A stretch of DNA of 64,000 bases, taken from NCBI GenBank assembly GCA_004145795.1, contig SEIO01000011.1:1-64000 (forward strand). The letters run 5' to 3'. Below are positions 46,983 to 55,677 of the stretch, piece by piece. The translations under genes were made by a program, and so were the position numbers. Position 1 is the stretch's first letter; each line of letters starts with the position of its first letter. Source of the DNA: Lentibacillus lipolyticus. GTDB taxonomy: Bacteria; Bacillota; Bacilli; Bacillales; Amphibacillaceae. The notes under the pieces are model-generated. The model made no database searches and was not told where the DNA came from. It saw only the letters and a program-made list of their open reading frames with translations.

Positions 46983-48563
46983 CTAAACTATTTGCATGAT
47001 AGTAAATCCGGAAAGTCCAGCCAGTAAGCCATAAATCACGGCTGGAATTAATGTTTTTCTAATAATATCCCCTTCTTTACCGGATAATCCCACTGCACCA
47101 CTAGCTGCAACCACATTGTGAACACAAATCATATTTCCTGCACCGGCTCCGATTAACTGTGCTGCTAATACCGTATTTACATCGAAGCCTGTTTCCATTG
47201 CAACGTTGTACTGTATTGGACTAAACGTTAATGTTGAAACGGTCGCACTTCCTGTAATAAAAGCGCCCAATTCTCCCAAAAACGGTGCAACAAGTAGCCA
47301 AACAGGGCCTAACGAGCTCGCTAACGATTCAGCTATATGCTGCGGCATACTTACTAAATCATTCATGTTCATTCCCGAATTAACGAATACTTGGACCATG
47401 ATCAATGTTGCAATTAAGGATATAGCTGTCATTTTCATCGATGATATTGATTCTTGAGATGCACTTGTAAATGTATTAAACGATTTGCGTTGTATTGCTA
47501 TAGCACTTATGGCAGCAAGAACTAAGACGGTACCAGGCGAATACAAAAATTCCCAATCAGACGTAATACCTTCTACCCCTAAAATATTGGACCATGAAAA
47601 GTCAATCGCTGAGGTAGTGAACGTTTTAAGCCATGGTACAATGCGTGTTAGCAGTAGCAGGACAACAACAATTATGTATGGTGACCAAGCCGTTATAATC
47701 CCCAAATCAGATTTTTCACCAGCCATTTCAAAGTCATTCCTTAATGCTGATTTCCATTCTGTTTTTGGCAATAGCCACCCCTTTTTAGCGGTGAATGCAG
47801 CAATCATTAAACCGGTTAATGAAGCTAGAATTGATACAAATTCATAGCCAAATAATGATGCATACAATAAAGCCGATCCTGTATATACAACACCAATCAA
47901 TAAGGTCCAAGGCAGCAAAGCAAATGCATCCTTTACTCCCTTACCAAAGAAACTGGTCAGTATAGCAATTAGAATAAATGGAATAAACGTCCCTGCTAAT
48001 AAATCCATGGTTGTAACCGAAACTGCAATGTCTTGAAAAAACCCTTCACTCGCATTTGGATTATTACTCAATCCAATCGCAACAGGTGTGCCCACAGCTC
48101 CAAAGGCAACAGCTGTACTATCGGCGATTAAAGCAATGGTTGCTGCTGCTAAAGGTCTAAACCCCAGTGCAAATAATAGTGGTCCAGTAACCATAGCAGG
48201 AGCTCCAAAACCCGCGGCCCCTTCAATTAGGGATCCAAATAAAAATGCCACAATAATGACCTGCACACGCATATCACCAGAAATATTTTGAAATCCCAGA
48301 TTAATTCGATCAACTGCCCCGGTATTACGAAGCGTGTTTAATAAAACTAACGCACCAAACAATATCCATAGTATAGTTACCGCTTTATGAACTCCCTGCA
48401 GAGCAGAAGAAGCAATAACATCCCCCTCCATCCCCCAAGCTGTAAATCCCAATACAATAACAATAACAGCACTAATCGTCATTCCTTTAGCGGCAGGCAT
48501 TCTTAAAATGACCAGAAAAAGAAATGGAAAAATGATTGCACTTAAGGCAATAAGTAAATACAT
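46983..48563 (-). CDS. lctP: L-lactate permease (LctP/LldP family)
   Basis: 526 aa, about 13 hydrophobic segments. GSLIEGAAGFGAPAMVTGPL and the C-terminal GAGNMICVHNVVAASGAVGL are hallmarks of the family. Imports L-lactate/glycolate by proton symport. ATG after AAGGGGGA. Confidence 0.94.
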   Translation of the reverse strand: MYLLIALSAIIFPFLFLVILRMPAAKGMTISAVIVIVLGFTAWGMEGDVIASSALQGVHKAVTILWILFGALVLLNTLRNTGAVDRINLGFQNISGDMRVQVIIVAFLFGSLIEGAAGFGAPAMVTGPLLFALGFRPLAAATIALIADSTAVAFGAVGTPVAIGLSNNPNASEGFFQDIAVSVTTMDLLAGTFIPFILIAILTSFFGKGVKDAFALLPWTLLIGVVYTGSALLYASLFGYEFVSILASLTGLMIAAFTAKKGWLLPKTEWKSALRNDFEMAGEKSDLGIITAWSPYIIVVVLLLLTRIVPWLKTFTTSAIDFSWSNILGVEGITSDWEFLYSPGTVLVLAAISAIAIQRKSFNTFTSASQESISSMKMTAISLIATLIMVQVFVNSGMNMNDLVSMPQHIAESLASSLGPVWLLVAPFLGELGAFITGSATVSTLTFSPIQYNVAMETGFDVNTVLAAQLIGAGAGNMICVHNVVAASGAVGLSGKEGDIIRKTLIPAVIYGLLAGLSGFTIMQIV

Positions 48564-48635
48564 TGTAAGTCCCCCTTGTTTTTCAAGCCTTAATCCTATG
48601 AAAATAAAACGGTTTCATAAAAGTATGGTTATAAG

Positions 48636-48648
48636 GTCATCAGATGAC
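48636..48648. promoter_or_regulatory. LutR-type operator GTCATCAGATGAC
   Basis: A perfect 13-bp palindrome, 73 bp upstream of lctP on its template side, just downstream of a possible - strand promoter (TTGAAA, 17 bp, TAAATT). TCATC-N-GATGA is the pattern I recall for Bacillus LutR sites. Confidence 0.6.
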
Positions 48649-48659
48649 TCACATGTAAA

Positions 48660-48923
48660 TTTACTACTTTACTTAGAATCTTTCAACCTTTTTTTCATAA
48701 GCTTCTACGTTGCGGTATCTTAAAATAGATTTTGTAGACACCTTCTCACCCGTTAAAATTCGCCAATATGTCAATAGGTGTTCAGGTTACTTGTGAATGG
48801 GATTGCCCGTTTGCCGGAATGAAAATAAAAGCCGTTATCCTTCTTAACAGCTGGACGAAGACCCTAACAATCTGTTATAACTAACTAGTTGACTACTATC
48901 TGATTAGTGAAAGAAGGATGGAT
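48660..48923. other. Intergenic region between lctP and the YczE-like gene
   Basis: Divergent promoters are expected here. Apart from the lctP promoter candidate I see no gene or clear structure. Confidence 0.4.
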
Positions 48924-49568
48924 ATGAAAAGGAATTTAGTTTTCCGGTGGCTTTTCTTTTTTGCAGGTCTATTGGTCTTGGGGCTTGGCGTTGCTCTGAC
49001 TGTCAAAGGGCAGCGGTTTGGCGTTGGGTCCTGGGATGTGCTGCATGTGGGCTTATTTAAACAGCTCGGGTTATCTATTGGGCTCTGGTCCATTATTATG
49101 GGCATCCTTATTGTTACAGCTTCTTCTATTGGCTTACGTGAGCTGCCCAAAATCGGCACCTTTGTGAACTTAGCGTCCGTCGGTTTATTTATCGACTTGT
49201 TTAATTGGCTCATTCCGGATCCCCATACGTTTGTCATGCAATTTATCGCCTTTATTCTTGGCGTTATGCTTCTAGCGATCGGCTGTGGCATCTATATTTC
49301 GGCGGATTTAGGAGCAGGCCCCCGGGATACGGTCATGCTTCTGTTGTCGGAAAAGCTGAATTGGAGCATTACCTTTTCACGAACCTTTATGGAAATTGTT
49401 GTCGCTGTCACGGGTTTTTTATTGGGCGGCCCAATTGGCATAGGGACCGTTATCATCACCTTTGCCCTTGGACCAATCATTCAAATTTCTCTCCGATACA
49501 GCCAAAAAATCCTTCATAACATATTAGGCGAAAATCAGCTAAAAGGCCAGGCACACACACAATTCTGA
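48924..49568 (+). CDS. YczE/YyaS-like membrane protein
   Basis: About 214 aa from the ATG at 48924 (AAGG upstream). Five hydrophobic segments with paired GxGSWDVLHVGLFK and GAGPRDTVMLLL repeats typical of the YczE family, of unknown function. The last codons (KGQAHTQF, stop) are encoded by a family A palindrome, so the native C-terminus was replaced or extended by the repeat. Confidence 0.82.
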   Translation: MKRNLVFRWLFFFAGLLVLGLGVALTVKGQRFGVGSWDVLHVGLFKQLGLSIGLWSIIMGILIVTASSIGLRELPKIGTFVNLASVGLFIDLFNWLIPDPHTFVMQFIAFILGVMLLAIGCGIYISADLGAGPRDTVMLLLSEKLNWSITFSRTFMEIVVAVTGFLLGGPIGIGTVIITFALGPIIQISLRYSQKILHNILGENQLKGQAHTQF

Positions 49569-49592
49569 ATTGTGCAGGTGCCTGGCACTTCT
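49545..49592. terminator. Family A palindrome between convergent genes
   Basis: GCCAGGCACACA ... TGTGCAGGTGCCTGGCAC around CAATTCTGAATTG. It fills the space between the YczE-like and putB stop codons and can act as a terminator on either strand. Confidence 0.7.
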
Positions 49593-50591
49593 CTACTTTC
49601 TTTTTTTATTTCTCCAAAATGCTGCAGCCGAAACCATTGCAACACCAACAACAATTGGGCCTTTCTTCAGCTTGTCATCCTCGGTATAAAGGCTGTCTTT
49701 CAAAATGAGATTCATATTTTGTGGACGCTCAGCGAGACGGCGCATGAAGTAGCCAAACCAGTCATCGCCAAAGGGAATATAGGTGCAGAAATGATAGCCT
49801 TCATTTGCCAATTTATGCTGCATATCATTTCGGAAGCCGTAAAGCATCTGGAATTCATATTTATCCTTATCAATATTGTTTTCATCAACAAACGCTTTCA
49901 GTTCATTAATAATATGATGGTCGTGCGTTGCAATGGAAGTGAATGCATCCCCCAGAAGCCTTCGTTTAGCAAGCTTGAGAAAGTTACGGTCAATCGCAAG
50001 CTTGTCGGGATAGGCTACTTCTTCACTTTCTTTATAAGCACCTTTCACAATTCGCAGCCGCACATCTTTCAATCGCTCCATATCTTCTTCTGCGCGGTAA
50101 AGATACGACTGAATGACGGTACCAACATTGTTATAGTCTTGGCGGAGGACATCAAGTACCTCCAGCGTCTGGTCATAGTGCAAATAATCCTCCATATCAA
50201 TATTGACAAAAATATCATATTGCTTGGCGATATCAAGGATTTCTCTCATATTCCCAATGCAGTAGTCCTGATCAATGTCCAGACCGAGTTGTGTTAATTT
50301 AACCGACAAGTGGCAATCTGCATTTTCCTTATGAATCGTGTCAAGGAGTGTGATGATTTTTTCCTTGGCCTCGCTAGCTTCTGTTTTATCCGAAATAAAT
50401 TCGCCCAGGTTATCAAGCGTGCAGCTTATGCCTTGCTTATTCAGTTCCTTAACCGCTTTTATAACACTTTCAACGGTTGTTCCGGCAACAAATTTATCAG
50501 CGCCCAGGGAAAAACCCCATTTTTTCGCCTGTGTATTTAAAAATTGATTGTTTGATAGTCCAATGAAAAAATCTCGCGTTACATTTGCCAT
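49593..50591 (-). CDS. putB: Proline dehydrogenase (PutB/FadM type)
   Basis: 332 aa, FAD-dependent TIM barrel. Features: EFQMLYGFRNDMQHKLANEG, THDHHIINELK and YIPFGDDWFGYFMRRLAERP at the C-terminal end, all typical of monofunctional bacterial proline dehydrogenases. Converts L-proline to P5C; no P5C dehydrogenase gene lies in the window. Third gene after the racemase and brnQ, all on the - strand. Ribosome site AAAAGGAG. Confidence 0.92.
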   Translation of the reverse strand: MANVTRDFFIGLSNNQFLNTQAKKWGFSLGADKFVAGTTVESVIKAVKELNKQGISCTLDNLGEFISDKTEASEAKEKIITLLDTIHKENADCHLSVKLTQLGLDIDQDYCIGNMREILDIAKQYDIFVNIDMEDYLHYDQTLEVLDVLRQDYNNVGTVIQSYLYRAEEDMERLKDVRLRIVKGAYKESEEVAYPDKLAIDRNFLKLAKRRLLGDAFTSIATHDHHIINELKAFVDENNIDKDKYEFQMLYGFRNDMQHKLANEGYHFCTYIPFGDDWFGYFMRRLAERPQNMNLILKDSLYTEDDKLKKGPIVVGVAMVSAAAFWRNKKRK

Positions 50592-50619
50592 AATAATAAA
50601 ACTCCTTTTACCAATTTAT

Positions 50620-51972
50620 TTAAACAACTTCACCGCTTAAATCATATTCACGTTTGTTTGCATGGCTCAATTTGGAAACAAGATAACCAACGATTCCCCC
50701 TATAAGCGCGGGCAAAATCCAGCCGCCGCCCTCCGAGAACAGAGGAATGAAAGAAAAAATCTGATTGAGCTCATTTACAAATAACCCAGCTTGCTTAATA
50801 GCGTCAAACACAGCAATAATCCCCGCACCGGTCATGGATCCAATGTATACAGGCCGATAACCCTTAAACCAATTATTGGTTAATGCCAAAGCAATCAGCG
50901 TTATAGCCATTGGATATAATAAAAACAATACAGGAGTTGCCATATTGAGAATCTGATTTAATCCAAAATTCGTAATCACCAAACTCAAACAAGCTAGAAT
51001 ATATATCCAATTTTTATAGGAGATTTTAGGAAACACACGATCAAAGTATTCTGCAACAGATGATAAACAAGCAATATTTGTCGTCAATCCCGTCAGCAGT
51101 ATCACTGTACCAATCATGAGCACACCTGCTTGTCCAAGCAAATATCTGGAAGCCTCAGCAAGTACTGCTCCACCGTTATCCAAGCGGCCAATCGCTTCGA
51201 CACTTGATGCACCAATCCAAGCTAGCGAAATATGCAAAAGCGTTAACCCGAGGACAGTAATCAGGCCCGCCTTAATAAACACACTTGTAATTTCATCTTT
51301 GCTGGTGACACCAAGCCCTTTAATCGTCTGAATAAAGACGCCTCCGAACACAAATGCTGCCAATACATCCATCGTTAAATATCCTTCTGTAAACCCTTTC
51401 ATGAATGATCCTTGAATATAAGGTTCTACCGGTGGTTGGGCAGCTCCCATTGGGGTTATTATTGACTTAGCAACAATTAAAATCAATAATATCGAAAATA
51501 CCGGTGTAATAACCTTCCCTAAACGGTCGACAAACTTATTAGGGTTGAGCGAAAGAGCGACTGTAAGAACAATAAAAATAAATGAAAAGCCAAACAGTAT
51601 CATAGATGCACCGTTATTGGTCATTGATAAATTTGGTATAATTGAAATCTCATAAACTACTGAAGTTGTTCTTGGAATCACGTAAATTGGACCTAATGTT
51701 AAAAAAAGCAATGTACTAAAAAATAATCCAAACTTCGGATGTACCCGCTCTGCAAGTGTCTCCACTCTGCCTCCTGCTATTGCGAGTGCAATGATGGCAA
51801 GCAGGACCAATCCAACGCCAGTTAATAAGAAACCAACCATCGGCATCCATGCTTGGGAACCCGCTTGCTGACCAACAATAGGCGCAAAGATGGTATTGCC
51901 AGCTCCTAGGAACATGGCTAAAAGCATTAAACCTACAGCCAGTAATTGAAAGTTTGTCAATTTTGTCTTCAT
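50620..51972 (-). CDS. brnQ: Branched-chain amino acid/proline-type transporter BrnQ family
   Basis: 450 aa with 12 hydrophobic segments. FLGAGNTIFAPIVGQQAG near the N-terminus is the LIV-II (BrnQ) signature. Sodium-coupled uptake. Placed between a proline racemase-family gene and putB, it may import proline here, as reported for some Bacillus BrnQ-like proteins. It starts 10 bp after the racemase stop. Confidence 0.88.
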   Translation of the reverse strand: MKTKLTNFQLLAVGLMLLAMFLGAGNTIFAPIVGQQAGSQAWMPMVGFLLTGVGLVLLAIIALAIAGGRVETLAERVHPKFGLFFSTLLFLTLGPIYVIPRTTSVVYEISIIPNLSMTNNGASMILFGFSFIFIVLTVALSLNPNKFVDRLGKVITPVFSILLILIVAKSIITPMGAAQPPVEPYIQGSFMKGFTEGYLTMDVLAAFVFGGVFIQTIKGLGVTSKDEITSVFIKAGLITVLGLTLLHISLAWIGASSVEAIGRLDNGGAVLAEASRYLLGQAGVLMIGTVILLTGLTTNIACLSSVAEYFDRVFPKISYKNWIYILACLSLVITNFGLNQILNMATPVLFLLYPMAITLIALALTNNWFKGYRPVYIGSMTGAGIIAVFDAIKQAGLFVNELNQIFSFIPLFSEGGGWILPALIGGIVGYLVSKLSHANKREYDLSGEVV

Positions 51973-51982
51973 AAGAAACCCC

Positions 51983-52969
51983 TCATTTTTTTATTAAAAA
52001 TCCCTGTTCGAATGGATCGGTGTGATCAAGTATAAACTGGTGAAAACCAGTAATCCACGCTGAACCTGATATCTCAGGAACAATGGCTTCATGATGGCCA
52101 ACGGTTGTTCTTTCCAGCACACGTGCAGTGAAGTACGTATCGATTATACTTTCATGTCTCATTTGTCCACCAACCGGCAAATCGAGTAACGCCAGTTTTG
52201 CTGATGTACCTGTTCCACACGGGGAACGGTCGATTTGTCCGTCTCCAAACACAACAACATTACGGTAATTGTTCTCTTCTAATTTTACACTGAATTCTAC
52301 CAAATCGACTGTGGTAATATTTGGAATATCTGGATGAACAATCCGCACCTCTTCATTAACCTTATCTCTAATTTTTATCCCCAACTCCGCCAAATAGCTT
52401 GTATTTTCAAGCGTCAATGGTTTCTGCAACTGTGCGGCATTGAGTATGGCGAAGAAATTGCCCCCATACGCAATATCTAATGTTATATCCCCAATTCCTT
52501 CGATATCTACAGTTACGTCCTTTTTATAAATAAACGAAGGAACATTCTGAAAAGAAACTTGTGCTACCTGATCATTATTAAAAGTCACCTTACATTGTAT
52601 AACCCCTGCAGGTGTATCAAGCGAAACAACTTCTTTTTTCTCTATAATGCCAAGCGAGATTCCTGCCGTAACAACTCCTATAGTACCATGTCCACACATA
52701 TTAAGGTATCCACCGGTGTCGGCGAACACAACGCCTAGGTCACACTCTTGATGACATGGTTCCGTTATGAACGCTCCAAACATATCGGAATGTCCTCTGG
52801 GTTCATTCATCAACAATTTCCTTAGATGATCAAACTTTTCTTCCAATTCCTGTTTTTTCTCCCACATCGTTCCTGCGGTCAGTCTTGGAATCCCTTTCAA
52901 AACAATTCGGGTTGGTTCCCCCATGGTATGTGTATCAACTGTCTGCAAAAGTCCTGATAGATTAAGCAT
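51983..52969 (-). CDS. Proline racemase / 4-hydroxyproline epimerase family
   Basis: 328 aa. Both active-site cysteines are present: LNMCGHGTIG (about 90) and RSPCGTGTSAK (about 251), which means a two-base racemase or epimerase rather than a trans-3-hydroxyproline dehydratase (Thr in the second position). With brnQ and putB downstream it likely feeds L-proline from D-proline or handles hydroxyproline. Expressed from a sigma-54 promoter at 53013. Confidence 0.9.
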   Translation of the reverse strand: MLNLSGLLQTVDTHTMGEPTRIVLKGIPRLTAGTMWEKKQELEEKFDHLRKLLMNEPRGHSDMFGAFITEPCHQECDLGVVFADTGGYLNMCGHGTIGVVTAGISLGIIEKKEVVSLDTPAGVIQCKVTFNNDQVAQVSFQNVPSFIYKKDVTVDIEGIGDITLDIAYGGNFFAILNAAQLQKPLTLENTSYLAELGIKIRDKVNEEVRIVHPDIPNITTVDLVEFSVKLEENNYRNVVVFGDGQIDRSPCGTGTSAKLALLDLPVGGQMRHESIIDTYFTARVLERTTVGHHEAIVPEISGSAWITGFHQFILDHTDPFEQGFLIKK

Positions 52970-53012
52970 AGGGCATTTTTCCTTTCTTTAAGTGGTGTTT
53001 CAACTTTAATAT

Positions 53013-53028
53013 AGCAAAATTCATGCCA
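53013..53028 (-). promoter_or_regulatory. Sigma-54 promoter of the proline operon
   Basis: On the - strand TGGCATGAATTTTGCT gives -24 GG and -12 GC with exact spacing (consensus TGGCAC-N5-TTGCW). The start point would be about 53001, 32 bp before the racemase ATG. Confidence 0.85.
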
Positions 53029-53127
53029 ACAACCTATCAGCAATATTTTAAACAGTTATGAAGTTGTATAGTCAGGATTAATACTTCCTCAACAGATTAA
53101 CAAATCCGTTCGTTCAGGCCTATAGTA

Positions 53128-53175
53128 TGTAAACATAATTTACATTTCTGTAAACTAAGTGTACAATGGTTTACA
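53128..53175. promoter_or_regulatory. Probable activator-binding sites (TGTAAAC/GTTTACA)
   Basis: TGTAAAC at 53128 and 53149, TTTACA at 53139 and GTTTACA at 53169 form two inverted pairs. They lie 100-160 bp upstream of the sigma-54 promoter and just before the activator gene, as enhancer sites should. Confidence 0.6.
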
Positions 53176-53200
53176 TATCAATGATAAAGGAATTGGTTAG

Positions 53201-54574
53201 ATGAATAATAGATTTATTTTGGAAACTATCCTATCGATGGAAGATGATGCGATAGCTGTCATTGCACCTGACTTTACCGTTTTATACTGGAATAAAGCTG
53301 CCACCCAAACGTATTCCATTCCACAAAATGACATTATCAATAAGCCTATCACTGACTTTTTTCGCGATGAGGACCTAATGCTAATACGCGTATTAAAGAC
53401 AAAAGAACCCGTTATCAATGCTTATCATCACCCTAGAGAAGATAAACATGTCGTCATCAATTCCTCCCCTATATACGATAACAACGGCGAACTCATTGGT
53501 GTCGTGTCAATCGATCGTGATATAAGCAATATTGTAAAACTAAACGACAACCTGTTAACAACGTCAACGGAATTAAATGAATTGAGAAAAAAGGTGTACA
53601 CGAACAAAGAGGAAACTCCTTTTGCAAGAATGAAAGGAAAAAGCCCAGCCTTACAGGAAACAACCCGCCTAGCCAGAAAGGTTGCCGCCACAGATGCCAC
53701 CACCTTAATTCTTGGCGAGAGCGGAACAGGGAAAGAAATTTGTGCTCAAGCCATTCATGATGCAAGCCCCCGAAATCATGGTCCATTTATTCCCGTTAAC
53801 TGTGGAGCAATACCGGAAGCCTTATTTGAAAGTGAATTATTTGGTTACGAAGGCGGGGCCTTCACTGGCGCCGATAAAAAGGGAAGAAAAGGAAAAATTG
53901 AAATGGCGGACGGTGGTACCTTATTCCTTGATGAAATCGGCGAACTGCCGAAAGACATGCAAGTAAAATTGCTCCGCGTCCTGCAGGAACACAAGGTCTA
54001 TCGGATAGGAGATTCGCATGGGAAAAAGGTAAATGTACGGTTCATCGCCGCAACTAACCAAAATCTCGAATCGTTGATGAACCAGAAGGAATTCAGGTCA
54101 GATTTATACTATCGACTTAACGTGATCCAAGTTAGAATGCCGTCCCTTAAAGAACGTACTGAAGATATTCCAGAACTGGCAAACTATTTTCTTCATCAAT
54201 TTGCTGCACAATATCAAATGCCCGTCCCCGAATTGAAAGAAGAAGTATTGCATAAACTCACGAGCTATGATTGGCCGGGGAATATTAGAGAACTGCGAAA
54301 CTTGATGGAGCGAATCATTATTCTTTCCGAAAATGGCTATATTAATTGGGAAGAACTTTCCAACCATTTCGAACTCCCTTCAACAGACGTTGAGGAAGTT
54401 AGTGAAGCCCAAGAAATTGATACCTCTTTATCACAGGAGAAAAAGGCACTGGAAAAAGAAATGATCGAACGGTTATTACAAAAAAATAACGGGAACAAGT
54501 CGTCCACTTCAAGAGAACTTGGAATATCCCGTGTAACATTGTATAAAAAGCTAAAGCAATATGGCATCAACTAG
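53201..54574 (+). CDS. Sigma-54-dependent PAS-domain activator
   Basis: 457 aa. PAS domain (about 5-115), AAA+ domain with Walker A GESGTGKE, the sigma-54-contacting loop GGAFTGADKKG and Walker B GGTLFLDEIGEL, and a Fis-type HTH at the C-terminus (NKSSTSRELGISRVTLYKKL). Of the RocR/PrdR type. Divergent from the proline operon, with its predicted binding sites between them. The signal sensed by the PAS domain may be proline or a derivative. Confidence 0.92.
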   Translation: MNNRFILETILSMEDDAIAVIAPDFTVLYWNKAATQTYSIPQNDIINKPITDFFRDEDLMLIRVLKTKEPVINAYHHPREDKHVVINSSPIYDNNGELIGVVSIDRDISNIVKLNDNLLTTSTELNELRKKVYTNKEETPFARMKGKSPALQETTRLARKVAATDATTLILGESGTGKEICAQAIHDASPRNHGPFIPVNCGAIPEALFESELFGYEGGAFTGADKKGRKGKIEMADGGTLFLDEIGELPKDMQVKLLRVLQEHKVYRIGDSHGKKVNVRFIAATNQNLESLMNQKEFRSDLYYRLNVIQVRMPSLKERTEDIPELANYFLHQFAAQYQMPVPELKEEVLHKLTSYDWPGNIRELRNLMERIIILSENGYINWEELSNHFELPSTDVEEVSEAQEIDTSLSQEKKALEKEMIERLLQKNNGNKSSTSRELGISRVTLYKKLKQYGIN

Positions 54575-54620
54575 AGTGCCAGGCACACACACAATTCTGA
54601 ATTGTGCATGTGCCTGGCAC
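54575..54620. terminator. Family A palindrome filling the gap between convergent genes
   Basis: AGTGCCAGGCAC ... GTGCCTGGCACT around CACAATTCTGAATTGTG. It spans exactly the 46 bp between the TAG of the activator and the stop of the Rieske gene, so it can serve both as terminator. Confidence 0.8.
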
Positions 54621-55622
54621 TTATTTTCTCCTTCTTTTTGTTTTATCAATTGGCATGGTGCCGTTTTCGACGCCTAATTCGTCCAGCCATCTTCGGTAAG
54701 CGATGGTAAGCGCATCTGATTTTAAATGCATTTCTGCCTGCAGATCCAGTGGGAGGAGTTCTGGCTTTTGACTTTCGACCACATCCAAGTCCTGATAAAA
54801 AATAGTATCCTGAAATTCCCTGAACGGCTCGTCCGGCTGATCCAAATCATAATTTCTCGTCAGAAGCATAAAGACCCTGCATTGCTCGTGGTCTTCCTGA
54901 TTGACAACCGTCAAAATCGTAAATTCCTCATCTGATCCTTCTGTTGTTTTCGTGAATCGTGCAGCAGTAGGACTCAAAATCTCATACACATAGTTCGTAT
55001 AACCACCTTTGGACCGACCGTCAGCATTTGGCTGGTAAACAGGGATTTCACTTGTAATGAAGCGGCCATCGATAAATTCCACATTATAATCAACTATTTC
55101 AGCATGATCGGCATCCCCAAGCATTCCTTCATGAACAAACATTAAATGGGACACATCAATGAAGTTTTCGATAATTCTTGGCGCATTGGCTTTCACTTCA
55201 TAGGAACCGCAAATGATGGTGCGGTAACCTTCTTTATCATATTCCGGATACGTAATCAATGGAGTTGGTTCATCCCCAAGATTCACCCAGATAAGACCAA
55301 GATATTCCTGACAGTGATAAACAGTTGCTTTTGCTTTTCTTGGGATGGGCCGTTCACATGGCAGTGCAGGGATCTTCACACATGTTCCTTCTGAATTATA
55401 CTCCCATGCATGATACGCACAGACTAAATTCCCATCGACTACCTTTCCCAATGAAAGAGCGGCTCCCCGGTGAATACATAAATCTTTGAAAGCATGGACG
55501 CCTTTCTCATTTCGGAAAATAACAACTCTTTCCCCAAGCACATATACCTGTTTCGGGTCATATTGCAGCTCCTCCGTTTTACATACAGGATGCCACGCAT
55601 TCCATAACTTATCTTGATGCAT
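54621..55622 (-). CDS. Rieske non-heme iron oxygenase, alpha subunit (VanA/NdmA-like size)
   Basis: 333 aa. Rieske cluster ligands C-x-H ... C-x2-H are in CIHRGAALS and CAYHAWEY (about 47-70). The mononuclear iron site is ENFIDVSHLMFVHEG (about 152-166, two His, with a downstream Asp). Length and layout are those of O- or N-demethylating oxygenases such as VanA and the caffeine demethylases NdmA/B. No reductase gene is nearby. It is co-transcribed with an NCS2 permease under a purine riboswitch, so a methylated purine or another purine-like substrate is a real possibility; a betaine substrate is less favoured. Confidence 0.85.
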   Translation of the reverse strand: MHQDKLWNAWHPVCKTEELQYDPKQVYVLGERVVIFRNEKGVHAFKDLCIHRGAALSLGKVVDGNLVCAYHAWEYNSEGTCVKIPALPCERPIPRKAKATVYHCQEYLGLIWVNLGDEPTPLITYPEYDKEGYRTIICGSYEVKANAPRIIENFIDVSHLMFVHEGMLGDADHAEIVDYNVEFIDGRFITSEIPVYQPNADGRSKGGYTNYVYEILSPTAARFTKTTEGSDEEFTILTVVNQEDHEQCRVFMLLTRNYDLDQPDEPFREFQDTIFYQDLDVVESQKPELLPLDLQAEMHLKSDALTIAYRRWLDELGVENGTMPIDKTKRRRK

Positions 55623-55677
55623 GTTTATTCCTCCTTGTTTTTTTCAGGTTTGGGCGCACCGCATCCATACACCCGTC

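Noticed and set aside
49572-50297. Plus-strand frame of 241 aa opposite putB
   Set aside because: Antisense shadow of a well-supported proline dehydrogenase.
51983-52969. trans-3-hydroxy-L-proline dehydratase
   Set aside because: Both catalytic cysteines are present; the dehydratase has Thr in place of the second.
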